This document shows, one piece after another, positions 56,870-64,000 of a stretch of 64,000 nucleotides of DNA. The stretch's first letter is position 1. Each line of letters opens with the position of its first letter. The DNA is from RUG100 sp050953425 (GTDB taxonomy: Bacteria; Bacillota; Clostridia; Peptostreptococcales; Anaerovoracaceae), in assembly GCA_050953425.1 (NCBI GenBank), contig JBMNMQ010000003.1, forward strand, positions 124,001-188,000, in the 5' to 3' direction. Below the pieces are notes generated by a model, which ran no database searches, had not been told where the DNA came from, and was given only the letters and a program-made list of their open reading frames with translations. Both the position numbers and the translations under genes were made by a program.

Positions 56870-56970
56870 GCGGCGCAGCGGCCCGGACCGTTTTTCCGTG
56901 CATCACTTGAAATAGTATCAGCCCAAAGGAAAGGAGCACGCGGGCATCCTGCCCGTGTGAAGAAAACGTT

Positions 56971-58629
56971 ATGCTGGGAGTAAGCAGAAAATATATCGAT
57001 GAAGTGCGCGACGAACGCGGCGTGCTGCAGCGCATTTCCTTTAAGAACGACGAACACTTCAACTTTGCCTATGACGTCGTCGACGAGCTGGCGGCGCACG
57101 AACCGGACAAGCTGTGCATGCTGTGGGTGGATAAGGAACGGAACGAGCGCCGCTTTACCTTCGCGGAAATGTCGCGCTGGTCCAATCGTACCGCCAACTA
57201 TTTCCGCGACCTCGGCATCGGCCGCGGCGACCGCGTCATGCTGGTGCTCAAGCGCCATTATCAGTTCTGGTTTGCGATTCTCGCCCTGCACAAGCTCGGC
57301 GCGGTGGTCATTCCGGCCACCCATATGCTCAAGGAGGAGGACTTTGCCTATCGCTTTGAGGCCGGCCGGATCAAGGCCTTCCTCTGCACCGACCAGGACA
57401 GCGCCGCCGTCGAGGCGGAAAAGGCGATGGCCGGAAAGGAGTACGGCATCATCCGCATGATGACCGGCACCGCCCGCAGGGGATGGCATTCGTTTGACCG
57501 GGAGGTCGCGGCTTATCCCGATACCTTCCCGCGCGTACCGACGCGCGGCACCGATCCGATGCTGATGTTCTTCACCTCCGGCACGACCGGCTATCCGAAG
57601 ATCGTCACCCACGATTTCCGTTACCCGCTCGGCCACTATATCACGGCGCGCGACTGGCAGCACGTCAATCCGGACGGCCTGCACTTCACGCTCTCCGACA
57701 CCGGCTGGGGCAAGGCGCTGTGGGGCAAGCTCTACGGACAGTGGCTCTGCGAGGCGGCGATCTTCGTCTATGATATGGAGACATTTGTGCCGCACGATTT
57801 TCTTTCGCTGTTCGGCGAATATCCGATCACGACGTTCTGTGCGCCGCCGACGGCCTACCGGGTCTTTGTCAAGCGCGATCTGTCGAAGTATGCGATCGAT
57901 CGGCTTGAATACGCGACCACGGCCGGGGAGGCGCTCAACGCGGAGGTCTGGCAGCAGTTCTACGATAAAACGGGCATTGAGATCAAGGAGGGCTTCGGCC
58001 AGACGGAGACCACGCTGACGCTGGCGACGCTGTACGGCGTGCCGGTCCGGCCCGGTTCGATGGGAAAGCCCAGTCCGATGTACGACATCGATCTCGTCGA
58101 CGAGGACGACCGCCCTGTTCCCGACGGCGTCACCGGCGAAATTGTCGTCCGCACCGGGCACGGCGCGCCGCCGGGACTGTTCCGGGATTACTTCGGCGGC
58201 ACCGGCGACCGGGACGAAGTCTGGCATGACGGTCTCTATCATACCGGCGATACCGCCTGGCGCGACGAGGACGGATACTACTGGTATGTCGGCCGCGCCG
58301 ATGATGTCATCAAGTCCTGCGGCTACCGCGTCGGACCCTTTGAGGTCGAATCGATTCTCATGGAGCTCCCGTTTGTGCTCGAGTGCGCGGTGACCGGCGT
58401 ACCCGACGCGGCGCGCGGCTACCGCATCAAGGCGACCGTCGTGCTGACCGAGGACAGCGAGCCGTCCCCGCAGCTGGCGGCGAAAATTATGGCCTATGCC
58501 AAGCGGCACATGGCCAATTACAAGTGCCCGCGGATCATCGATTTTGTCGACGAACTGCCGAAGACGATCAGCGGCAAAGTGCGCCGGTCGGAACTGCGGG
58601 GCGAAGAGCGGAAAGCCCCGCGAGCCTGA
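56971..58629 (+). CDS. AMP-forming acyl-CoA synthetase (medium-chain/acetyl-CoA synthetase-like)
   Basis: A 552-residue ANL-superfamily enzyme. The phosphate loop is FFTSGTTGYPK, followed by the AMP-binding EGFGQTETTLT, the hinge GRADDVIKSCGYRVGPFEVE and the catalytic lysine in ISGKVRR. Length and the first 60 residues fit the MACS type that activates short- to medium-chain or aromatic carboxylates. The start is placed at the ATG 56971. The strong AAAGGAG is 34 bases upstream, with a hairpin (56938-56957) between; only a weak GAAG is close. It lies just before the fab operon and could supply acyl groups, but has no visible link to it beyond position. Confidence 0.88.
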   Translation: MLGVSRKYIDEVRDERGVLQRISFKNDEHFNFAYDVVDELAAHEPDKLCMLWVDKERNERRFTFAEMSRWSNRTANYFRDLGIGRGDRVMLVLKRHYQFWFAILALHKLGAVVIPATHMLKEEDFAYRFEAGRIKAFLCTDQDSAAVEAEKAMAGKEYGIIRMMTGTARRGWHSFDREVAAYPDTFPRVPTRGTDPMLMFFTSGTTGYPKIVTHDFRYPLGHYITARDWQHVNPDGLHFTLSDTGWGKALWGKLYGQWLCEAAIFVYDMETFVPHDFLSLFGEYPITTFCAPPTAYRVFVKRDLSKYAIDRLEYATTAGEALNAEVWQQFYDKTGIEIKEGFGQTETTLTLATLYGVPVRPGSMGKPSPMYDIDLVDEDDRPVPDGVTGEIVVRTGHGAPPGLFRDYFGGTGDRDEVWHDGLYHTGDTAWRDEDGYYWYVGRADDVIKSCGYRVGPFEVESILMELPFVLECAVTGVPDAARGYRIKATVVLTEDSEPSPQLAAKIMAYAKRHMANYKCPRIIDFVDELPKTISGKVRRSELRGEERKAPRA

Positions 58630-58643
58630 CGCGGGAACGCGGC

Positions 58644-58672
58644 TTGACAACACTGTTTCATAGTGTTAGTCT
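58644..58672 (+). promoter_or_regulatory. Promoter of the fab operon, with inverted repeat in the spacer
   Basis: TTGACA (58644-58649), 17-base spacer, TAGTCT (58667-58672). An inverted repeat AACACT/AGTGTT (58649-58654 and 58662-58667) fills the spacer, an ideal repressor site. Confidence 0.78.
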
Positions 58673-58695
58673 GGGGACAAAGAAAATGTTAGATC

Positions 58696-58710
58696 ATCAA
58701 AGAATTTGAT
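58696..58710 (+). promoter_or_regulatory. Candidate operator in the fab leader
   Basis: ATCAAA-GAA-TTTGAT, a perfect inverted repeat about 20 bases after the predicted start of transcription. Half-sites of the TTTGA/TCAAA kind occur in FabT boxes, but here in the opposite order. Confidence 0.45.
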
Positions 58711-58770
58711 AGGCTCGGTAAAAGTGGAATCGGCGGCAGAACATCGAGTCGACACAGGAGACAGCAGAAT

Positions 58771-59718
58771 ATGAACAGAGTATGCGAACGACTGGGGACG
58801 GAGTATCCCCTGATCCAGGGGGCGATGGCACGCATTGCCGACAGTTCTCTGGCGGCGGCGGTCAGCGGCGGCGGCGGCCTCGGCATCATCGCCAGCGGCG
58901 GTGAAACGGCCGACTGGCTGCGGCAGCAGATTCGGCATGTGCGCGAGCAGACGGACCGTCCGTTCGGCGTCAACATCATGCTGCTGGCGCCCAATGTCGA
59001 GGAACTCGTCGATGTCGTCTGCGAAGAAAAAGTACCGGTGGTGACGACCGGCGCCGGCAATCCGGGCAAATACATCGCCCGTCTCAAGGAAGCCGGCATC
59101 GTGGTTGTCCCGGTGGTGGCCAATGTGACCCTGGCGCGCCGCGTCGAGCACCTCGGTGCCGACGCCGTGGTCGCCGAGGGCTGCGAGGCCGGCGGGCATA
59201 TCGGCGAATCGACGACGATGGCGATGATCCCGCAGATGGCAGACGCGCTCTCCATCCCGGTGATAGCCGCCGGCGGCATCGGCGACGGCCGCGGGTTGGC
59301 CGCGGCGTATATGCTGGGCGCCGAGGGCGTGCAGCTGGGTACGCGCTTCCTCGTCGCCGACGAATGCCGCATTGCGCCGGCTTACAAGAAAGCGATCCTC
59401 AAGGCGAAGGATTCGAGCACCGTCGCCACCGGCCGCAGCACCGGCCACCCGGTGCGGGTGATCAAGAACAAGCTGGCCCGGCAGGTGCTGCATCTGGAAA
59501 AGGAACACGCCGACGAAGCGGAAATCGACCGCCTCTGCACCGGCAGCCTGCGGGCCGCGGTCGAGGACGGTGATGTCGATTACGGTTCGGTCATGTCCGG
59601 GCAGATCGCCGGACTGGTCAGCCGCGAACAGCCGGCAGCGGAGATCATTCGCGAGATCTTCGCCGAAGCGAAGGACATCTATGCGAACAGAAAGGAGATC
59701 GTATGCGGGCAGGAATAG
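58771..59718 (+). CDS. fabK: Enoyl-[acyl-carrier-protein] reductase II
   Basis: A 315-residue FMN-dependent TIM-barrel enzyme. It starts with LGTEYPLIQGAMARIAD, has PFGVNIMLLAPN, VAEGCEAGGHIGE and the FMN phosphate site IAAGGIGDGRGLAAA. It reduces the double bond of trans-2-enoyl-ACP in each elongation round and replaces FabI, so the cell should be insensitive to triclosan at this step. CAGGAGA precedes the ATG. First gene of the operon; it overlaps fabD by 16 bp. Nitronate monooxygenase is the related alternative, but the context decides for FabK. Confidence 0.93.
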   Translation: MNRVCERLGTEYPLIQGAMARIADSSLAAAVSGGGGLGIIASGGETADWLRQQIRHVREQTDRPFGVNIMLLAPNVEELVDVVCEEKVPVVTTGAGNPGKYIARLKEAGIVVVPVVANVTLARRVEHLGADAVVAEGCEAGGHIGESTTMAMIPQMADALSIPVIAAGGIGDGRGLAAAYMLGAEGVQLGTRFLVADECRIAPAYKKAILKAKDSSTVATGRSTGHPVRVIKNKLARQVLHLEKEHADEAEIDRLCTGSLRAAVEDGDVDYGSVMSGQIAGLVSREQPAAEIIREIFAEAKDIYANRKEIVCGQE

Positions 59719-60704
59719 TATTTGCGGGACAGGGCGCGCAGTACCCCGGCATGGGGCAGGATCTCTGTGAGCATTCGGCGGCAGCAAAAGAAATCTTTGA
59801 GGCGGCCGGTGAGCAGGTCAGAAACTGGTGCTTTCACGGCACCAAGGAAATGCTGCGGCAGACCAATATCACCCAGCCGTCCATCTATACCGTGACGATG
59901 GCGGCGTACCGGGCACTGCAGGAAGCACTCGACGCCCATGCGGAGCTCAGCGAACAGCTGGAAATCATCGGCTATGCCGGCTTCAGCCTCGGGGAATACG
60001 CGGCGCTGACGGCGGCAGGCTCGATTCGCGACATCGCCGACGGGCAGGATATCGTCACCCGTCGCGGGCACTTCATGAACGAAGCCGGCAAGGACGCCGA
60101 CGGCAATCAGCGCGGCGGCATGGCGGCGGCGTTCGGCCGTCGCGAGGACATCTGCGCGGCGATCGAGGCGGTGCGCGGCGATGACATCCTCACAGCGGCC
60201 AATTTCAACTCGCCGATCCAGACGGTGGCGGCCGGGGAAAAACCGGCGCTGCAGCGCTTTGTCGACCATGCCGGCGAATGCGGGCTGAAGGCGAAAATGC
60301 TGTCGGTGAGTACGGCTTTCCACAGTCCGATGATGGAACCGGCGGCAGCGCAGCTGGAACAGCTGCTGCGGCAGAAGGATCTGCAGGCGCCGCGGCAGAA
60401 GATCTATTCCAATACCACCGCCCGCGACCTGATGGAGGATTTTGACGGCGGCAGCACCGGCGGCTATCTGGCGGAACGGATGGCGCGGCAGGCGATGCGG
60501 CCGGTATACTGGCAGGAAACCATTGAAAATATGATCGCCGACGGCGCGCAGGTGTTTATCGAAGTGGGACCGGGGCGGACGCTTTCGGGCCTGATTCGCA
60601 AGATCCGGCACGGCATGCCGACCCTGCACGTCGAGGACAGCGAGAGCCTGGCGAAGACGATAGAGCAGCTGGAAAAGCAGCTGCACGAAGGGGAGGTGCG
60701 GTGA
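59703..60704 (+). CDS. fabD: Malonyl-CoA:ACP transacylase
   Basis: A 333-residue acyltransferase that loads malonate onto acyl carrier protein. It has VFAGQGAQYPGMGQDL at the N-terminus. The nucleophile is S95 in YAGFSLGEYAAL; the residue before it is F94, where most FabD proteins have His (GHSLG). The second active-site His is in VSTAFHSPMM, and the arginine region is LQRFVDHAG nearby. The stop codon overlaps the fabG start (TGATG). Confidence 0.93.
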   Translation: MRAGIVFAGQGAQYPGMGQDLCEHSAAAKEIFEAAGEQVRNWCFHGTKEMLRQTNITQPSIYTVTMAAYRALQEALDAHAELSEQLEIIGYAGFSLGEYAALTAAGSIRDIADGQDIVTRRGHFMNEAGKDADGNQRGGMAAAFGRREDICAAIEAVRGDDILTAANFNSPIQTVAAGEKPALQRFVDHAGECGLKAKMLSVSTAFHSPMMEPAAAQLEQLLRQKDLQAPRQKIYSNTTARDLMEDFDGGSTGGYLAERMARQAMRPVYWQETIENMIADGAQVFIEVGPGRTLSGLIRKIRHGMPTLHVEDSESLAKTIEQLEKQLHEGEVR

Positions 60705-61447
60705 TGCTGCAGGGAAAAACGGCCGTCATCACCGGCGGCATCCGCGGCATCGGCCGCGGCATTGCGGAGCGCTTCTGTGAAAACGGCGCCGATGTGCTGC
60801 TGGTCTATCGCAGCGACACCGAGACGGCGGAAAAGACGGCGGCGGCGCTGCGGGAGCAGTACGGCACCAGGGTGCTGCTGCATCGGGGCGACGCGGCCGA
60901 TCCGGCCTGTGCCGAGAGCGTGACAAAGGAGGCACTCGGGCAGTTCGGACAGATCGACATCCTCGTCAACAACGCCGGCATTACCCGGGACAAGCTGATG
61001 CTGAAGATGACCCCGGAGGATTTTGACAAGGTGATCGCCGTCAATCTCGAGGGCAGCTTTTACTTCCTCAAGTACATCGGCGCGGCGATGATGAAGCAGC
61101 GCCGCGGTTCGATCATCAACCTGGCGTCGATTTCCGGCATCTACGGCAACCCCGGTCAGATCAACTACAGCGCCAGCAAGGCCGGCGTGATCGGCATGAC
61201 CAGGGCGGCGGCCAAGGAACTCGGACGCCGCGGCATCCGCGTCAACGCGCTGGCTCCCGGTTTTATCGAAACCGATATGACCGGCGTGCTCAGTGAGGAA
61301 CAGAAGAAAGCGGCGGCGCAGCGCATCAGTCTGCGGCGCACGGGAAAGCCGGCGGACGTAGCCGGCGCGGCGCTGTTTCTGGCGTCGGATCTCAGCGGCT
61401 ACATCACCGGTCAGGTGATCGGCGTCGACGGCGGCATGAGTCTGTAG
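60704..61447 (+). CDS. fabG: 3-oxoacyl-[acyl-carrier-protein] reductase
   Basis: A 247-residue short-chain dehydrogenase using NADPH. The cofactor loop is TGGIRGIGRGIAE (usual form TGxxxGIG), NNAG is at about residue 88, and the Ser-Tyr-Lys triad is in NLASISG and YSASKAG. The ATG at 60704 is preferred over the GTG three bases earlier because of its spacing from GGAGGT. Confidence 0.95.
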   Translation: MLQGKTAVITGGIRGIGRGIAERFCENGADVLLVYRSDTETAEKTAAALREQYGTRVLLHRGDAADPACAESVTKEALGQFGQIDILVNNAGITRDKLMLKMTPEDFDKVIAVNLEGSFYFLKYIGAAMMKQRRGSIINLASISGIYGNPGQINYSASKAGVIGMTRAAAKELGRRGIRVNALAPGFIETDMTGVLSEEQKKAAAQRISLRRTGKPADVAGAALFLASDLSGYITGQVIGVDGGMSL

Positions 61448-61607
61448 AGAGACAGGCTGCATGCGTCCGCGGACGACGGATCCTCTCCGCCCGCAGTACG
61501 CGGCGGACCGTGCCGGCTCAAAACCGGCGGACCGTGAGGGAGCGGCAGAGAGAAACAGAGACAAAGCGGCCGCGGCCGCGTCCGGAAAAGAGGGAGGCAG
61601 AACGAAC

Positions 61608-62846
61608 ATGAACAGAGTAGTTATCACCGGCATCGGTGCGGTGACCCCGCTGGGGCATACCGCCGAAGAGAGCTGGCAGGGGATCCGCGAAGGGGAAAAC
61701 GGCATCGACCACATTCAGACCTTTGACACCGATGCGCTCGGCGGGCATAAGTGCATCATGGGCGCTGAAGTCAAGGACTTTGTGTACCCGGACAAGCGCG
61801 CGGCCAAACGACTCGACAAGACGTCGCAGTTTTCCATCGTCGCCGTCGAGGAGGCGCTGCAGCAGGCCGGCATCGTCAGCGGTGAAAACGTCGACCCGTA
61901 CCGCTTCGGCATCATGGCGGCGTCCGGCATCGGCGGCATTGAGACACTCGAAAGCCAGATCACCCGGGCGGCTCTGCGCGACAAGGTGCGGCTGGTCTCG
62001 GCGCTGATGATTCCGATGAGCATCATCAACCTGATCGCCGGCAATCTCTCGATTCATTTCCAGGCCAAGGGCGACTGCCTCGGCATCGTCACCGCCTGCG
62101 CTTCCGGCACGCACGCCATCGGCGAAGCCTTCCGCAATATCCGCGCCGGCTATTCCGACGTCATCATCGCCGGCGGCGCGGAAGCGGCCTTTGCGCCGAT
62201 CTGCTTTGCCGGGTTTGAAAATATGACGGCGACGACCAAGCGCACCGACCGTGATCGCTGCTCGACGCCGTTTGACAAGGAACGCGACGGCTTCGTCATG
62301 GGCGAGGGCGCGGCCTATTTCATCCTCGAGGATCTCGAGCACGCCAAAGCGCGCGGCGCCGAAATCCTCGGTGAGGTAGCCGGCTACGGCTCGACCAGCG
62401 ACGCCTATCATATCACGTCGCCGGATCCGGAGGGAGCGGGCTGCGCGCGGGCCATGCAGCTGGCGCTCGAGGACGCCGGTCTGCAGCCGGATGACATCGA
62501 CTACATCAACGCCCACGGCACCGGTACGCCGCTCAACGATCTCTACGAGACGCGTTCGATGAAGATGGTCTTCGGCGAACATACGGAGATACCGATCAGC
62601 TCGACCAAGGGCAATGTCGGCCATATGCTCGGTGCCGCCGGCGCCGTCGAAGCGATGTTCTGCCTGCAGGCGATGCGCGACAGCTTCATCCCGCCGACGA
62701 TCAACCTGAAGGTGCCGGATCCCGAGCTCGATCTCGACTATGTGCCCAATGTCGGCCGCGAGGCCGCGCTGCGCTGCACGATGTCGAACAATCTCGGCTT
62801 TGGCGGTCACAACGGCAGCCTGATCCTCAAGCAGTACGAAGAATAG
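61608..62846 (+). CDS. fabF: 3-oxoacyl-[acyl-carrier-protein] synthase II
   Basis: A 412-residue condensing enzyme that adds malonyl-ACP to the growing chain. The active-site cysteine is C164 in TACASGTHA; the histidines are in NAHGTGTPLND and GNVGHMLGAAG. The frame is open upstream to 61461, but the ATG at 61608 follows GGGAGG and begins with the family start MNRVVITGIGAVTPLG. The 160 bp between fabG and fabF hold no gene; in related operons acpP or other genes sometimes sit there. Confidence 0.96.
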   Translation: MNRVVITGIGAVTPLGHTAEESWQGIREGENGIDHIQTFDTDALGGHKCIMGAEVKDFVYPDKRAAKRLDKTSQFSIVAVEEALQQAGIVSGENVDPYRFGIMAASGIGGIETLESQITRAALRDKVRLVSALMIPMSIINLIAGNLSIHFQAKGDCLGIVTACASGTHAIGEAFRNIRAGYSDVIIAGGAEAAFAPICFAGFENMTATTKRTDRDRCSTPFDKERDGFVMGEGAAYFILEDLEHAKARGAEILGEVAGYGSTSDAYHITSPDPEGAGCARAMQLALEDAGLQPDDIDYINAHGTGTPLNDLYETRSMKMVFGEHTEIPISSTKGNVGHMLGAAGAVEAMFCLQAMRDSFIPPTINLKVPDPELDLDYVPNVGREAALRCTMSNNLGFGGHNGSLILKQYEE

Positions 62847-62855
62847 GTGAGCGCG

Positions 62856-63281
62856 ATGCATCTGAATCAGGAACAGATCAAGGAAATCATCCCCCATCGC
62901 GAGCCCTTCCTGCTCGTCGACGAGGTGCTGGACATGGAGACGGGAAAGCGGGTCACGGCGGTCAAGCATGTGCGCGCCGAGGAATATTACTTTCGCGGCC
63001 ATTTCCCGCAGGAGCCGGTGATGCCCGGGGTGCTGATCGTTGAAACGATGGCGCAGGCGGGCGCGGTGGCGGTGCTCTCGATGCCGGAAAACAAGGGCAA
63101 AACGGCCTATTTCGGCGGTATCAGGAATGCTAAGTTCCGCCGCAAGGTGGTGCCCGGTGACGAACTGATGATGGAGGTCACGCTGGAGCGCATGCGCAGC
63201 CGGGCCGGTACGGCCGTCTGCAGCGCGACCGTCAACGGCGAACTCGCCTGCCGCTGCGAAATCCTCTTTGCCATCGGCTGA
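62856..63281 (+). CDS. fabZ: 3-hydroxyacyl-[acyl-carrier-protein] dehydratase
   Basis: A 141-residue hot-dog-fold dehydratase. It has IPHREPFLLVDEV at the start, the catalytic H49 in RGHFPQEPVMPG and the Glu in VLIVETMAQAGA. The ATG at 62856 is preferred to a GTG at 62847 directly after the fabF stop. It is the last clear enzyme gene of the cluster. About 200 bp separate it from the MarR gene. Confidence 0.95.
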   Translation: MHLNQEQIKEIIPHREPFLLVDEVLDMETGKRVTAVKHVRAEEYYFRGHFPQEPVMPGVLIVETMAQAGAVAVLSMPENKGKTAYFGGIRNAKFRRKVVPGDELMMEVTLERMRSRAGTAVCSATVNGELACRCEILFAIG

Positions 63282-63482
63282 ACGGCGGCCGGGAAACCCG
63301 GGTACGGCGGGGCCGGAGCATAGAGCAGGGCAGTGCATGCAGGACAAAGTATCAGAGAAAAGTATTATAGAAAAGAAGGAGACAAAGATACAGAGGATCG
63401 CAGCATTACAATGAGACAACGGTGCGGGCAGCGCGAGTGTGTGCGCCGCCGGCATCGCCGCAGAGAAGGAAAGAGGTAGTAC

Positions 63483-64000
63483 ATGGATAAGATTTACAAA
63501 ATCCGGGAGCTGCTGGATAAAATCTACAATGTTACGCTGCGTTATGAGCAGCAGGCGGCGGCACAGATCGATAACGGGGCGCTGTCGATGTCGGAGCTGC
63601 GTACGCTGGAAGCCATCGGACCGCGCGAATCGCGCACCATGAGCCAGGTATCGTGGGCCCTGAACATCCGGATCAGCACCCTGACCACCGCCATCAACAA
63701 ACTGGTGAAAAAGGGCTATGTCGAGCGGTATCGCATTCCCGAAGACCGCCGCGTTGTGATGATCAAGCTGACCGCAGAGGGGAACCGCGTGGTCCAGGAA
63801 TACCGCAAGCTGACCAACGGTATCATCATCGAGGCGGTCGCCGACATGGATGAGGATGAAATCGTCCACTTTATCGACAGCGCCGAAAACATCAGCCAGT
63901 TCTTCGCGATGCAGCAGTACGAACCGCTGCGCGCTCGCGAAAATTACAAACTTTCGCCGATCTGGCTGGGCGGGCGCGAACTTTCGGTACCGCTCTTCCA
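63483..64000 (+). CDS. MarR-family regulator, possibly FabT-like, running off the window
   Basis: At least 172 residues. The first 140 form a MarR winged helix: SMSELRTLEAIG, the recognition region QVSWALNIRISTLTTAINKLVKKGYVER and the wing RIPEDRRVVMIKLT. After a MarR domain of normal length the frame stays open. The visible end (NYKLSPIWLGGRELSVPLFQ) resembles the N-terminus of FabK/nitronate monooxygenase proteins. Position after fabZ fits the FabT-type repressor of fatty acid synthesis. The ATG at 63483 follows GAAAGAGG. The 3' end is outside the window. Confidence 0.8.
   Translation, partial: MDKIYKIRELLDKIYNVTLRYEQQAAAQIDNGALSMSELRTLEAIGPRESRTMSQVSWALNIRISTLTTAINKLVKKGYVERYRIPEDRRVVMIKLTAEGNRVVQEYRKLTNGIIIEAVADMDEDEIVHFIDSAENISQFFAMQQYEPLRARENYKLSPIWLGGRELSVPLF

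Noticed and set aside
63282..63482. acpP or another small fab gene between fabZ and the MarR gene
   Set aside because: No open frame with an ACP serine motif (DSL) is present in these 200 bases.

Overview
The window looks like a chromosomal segment of a high-GC, strictly anaerobic Bacillota, most likely a clostridial or related lineage that lives with a host. This rests on: an anaerobic class III ribonucleotide reductase (nrdD, nrdG) with no aerobic enzyme in view; classical lysine (L-box) and SAM-I (S-box) riboswitches; strong AGGAGG ribosome binding sites and TTGACA/TATAAT promoters; a FabK-type fatty acid operon followed by a MarR regulator; a sodium-pump decarboxylase beta subunit; and Gram-positive surface proteins with isopeptide-forming domains. 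No phage, insertion sequence or CRISPR array was seen.

Layout. 1-2911: 3' part of a large adhesin with almost identical Spy0128-type and Cna_B repeats. 3429-5688: branched-chain aminotransferase and a PatB/MalY C-S lyase. 5914-5989: tRNA-Lys(CTT). 6159-11388 (minus): a peptide/nickel-type ABC importer with a fused double ATPase. 11771-13449 (minus): an NSS amino-acid transporter with its tiny MetS-like subunit. 13726-15809 (minus): an HD phosphohydrolase and a low-complexity surface protein. 16396-20425: ferritin, secreted metallophosphoesterase, YibE/F membrane protein. 20497-22255: divergent Crp/Fnr regulator and ferredoxin around a perfect palindrome. 22527-25163: MFS exporter, lysine riboswitch and dapA. 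25246-27612 (minus): YczE-like membrane protein and glutamine synthetase. 28248-36261: radical SAM protein with a cysteine-pair repeat insert, flavin reductase, SWIM-SNF2 helicase, class II aldolase-like protein and an unknown protein. 36475-38781: aconitase-family hydratase. 39870-43548: nrdD and nrdG with an NrdR-box candidate. 44440-47210: SAM riboswitch, metK and aspartokinase. 47436-55957: polysaccharide deacetylase, CorC-like protein, secA, prfB with its programmed frameshift, and a lone decarboxylase beta subunit. 56225-58629: HAD phosphatase and acyl-CoA synthetase. 58771-64000: fabK-fabD-fabG-fabF-fabZ and a MarR-family gene running off the window.

Several units fit together. Aspartate-family synthesis is split between two metabolite sensors: dapA behind a lysine riboswitch, and metK plus aspartokinase behind a SAM riboswitch. 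The fab genes overlap or are closely spaced and look like one operon with the MarR protein as probable regulator; acpP, fabH and acc genes are not in view. The items most worth a second look are the metallothionein-like insert in the radical SAM protein, the MarR protein whose C-terminus begins to resemble a FabK/nitronate monooxygenase domain, the Crp/Fnr palindrome placed at about -41.5 of the ferredoxin promoter, and several perfect palindromes at promoters without a known regulator.
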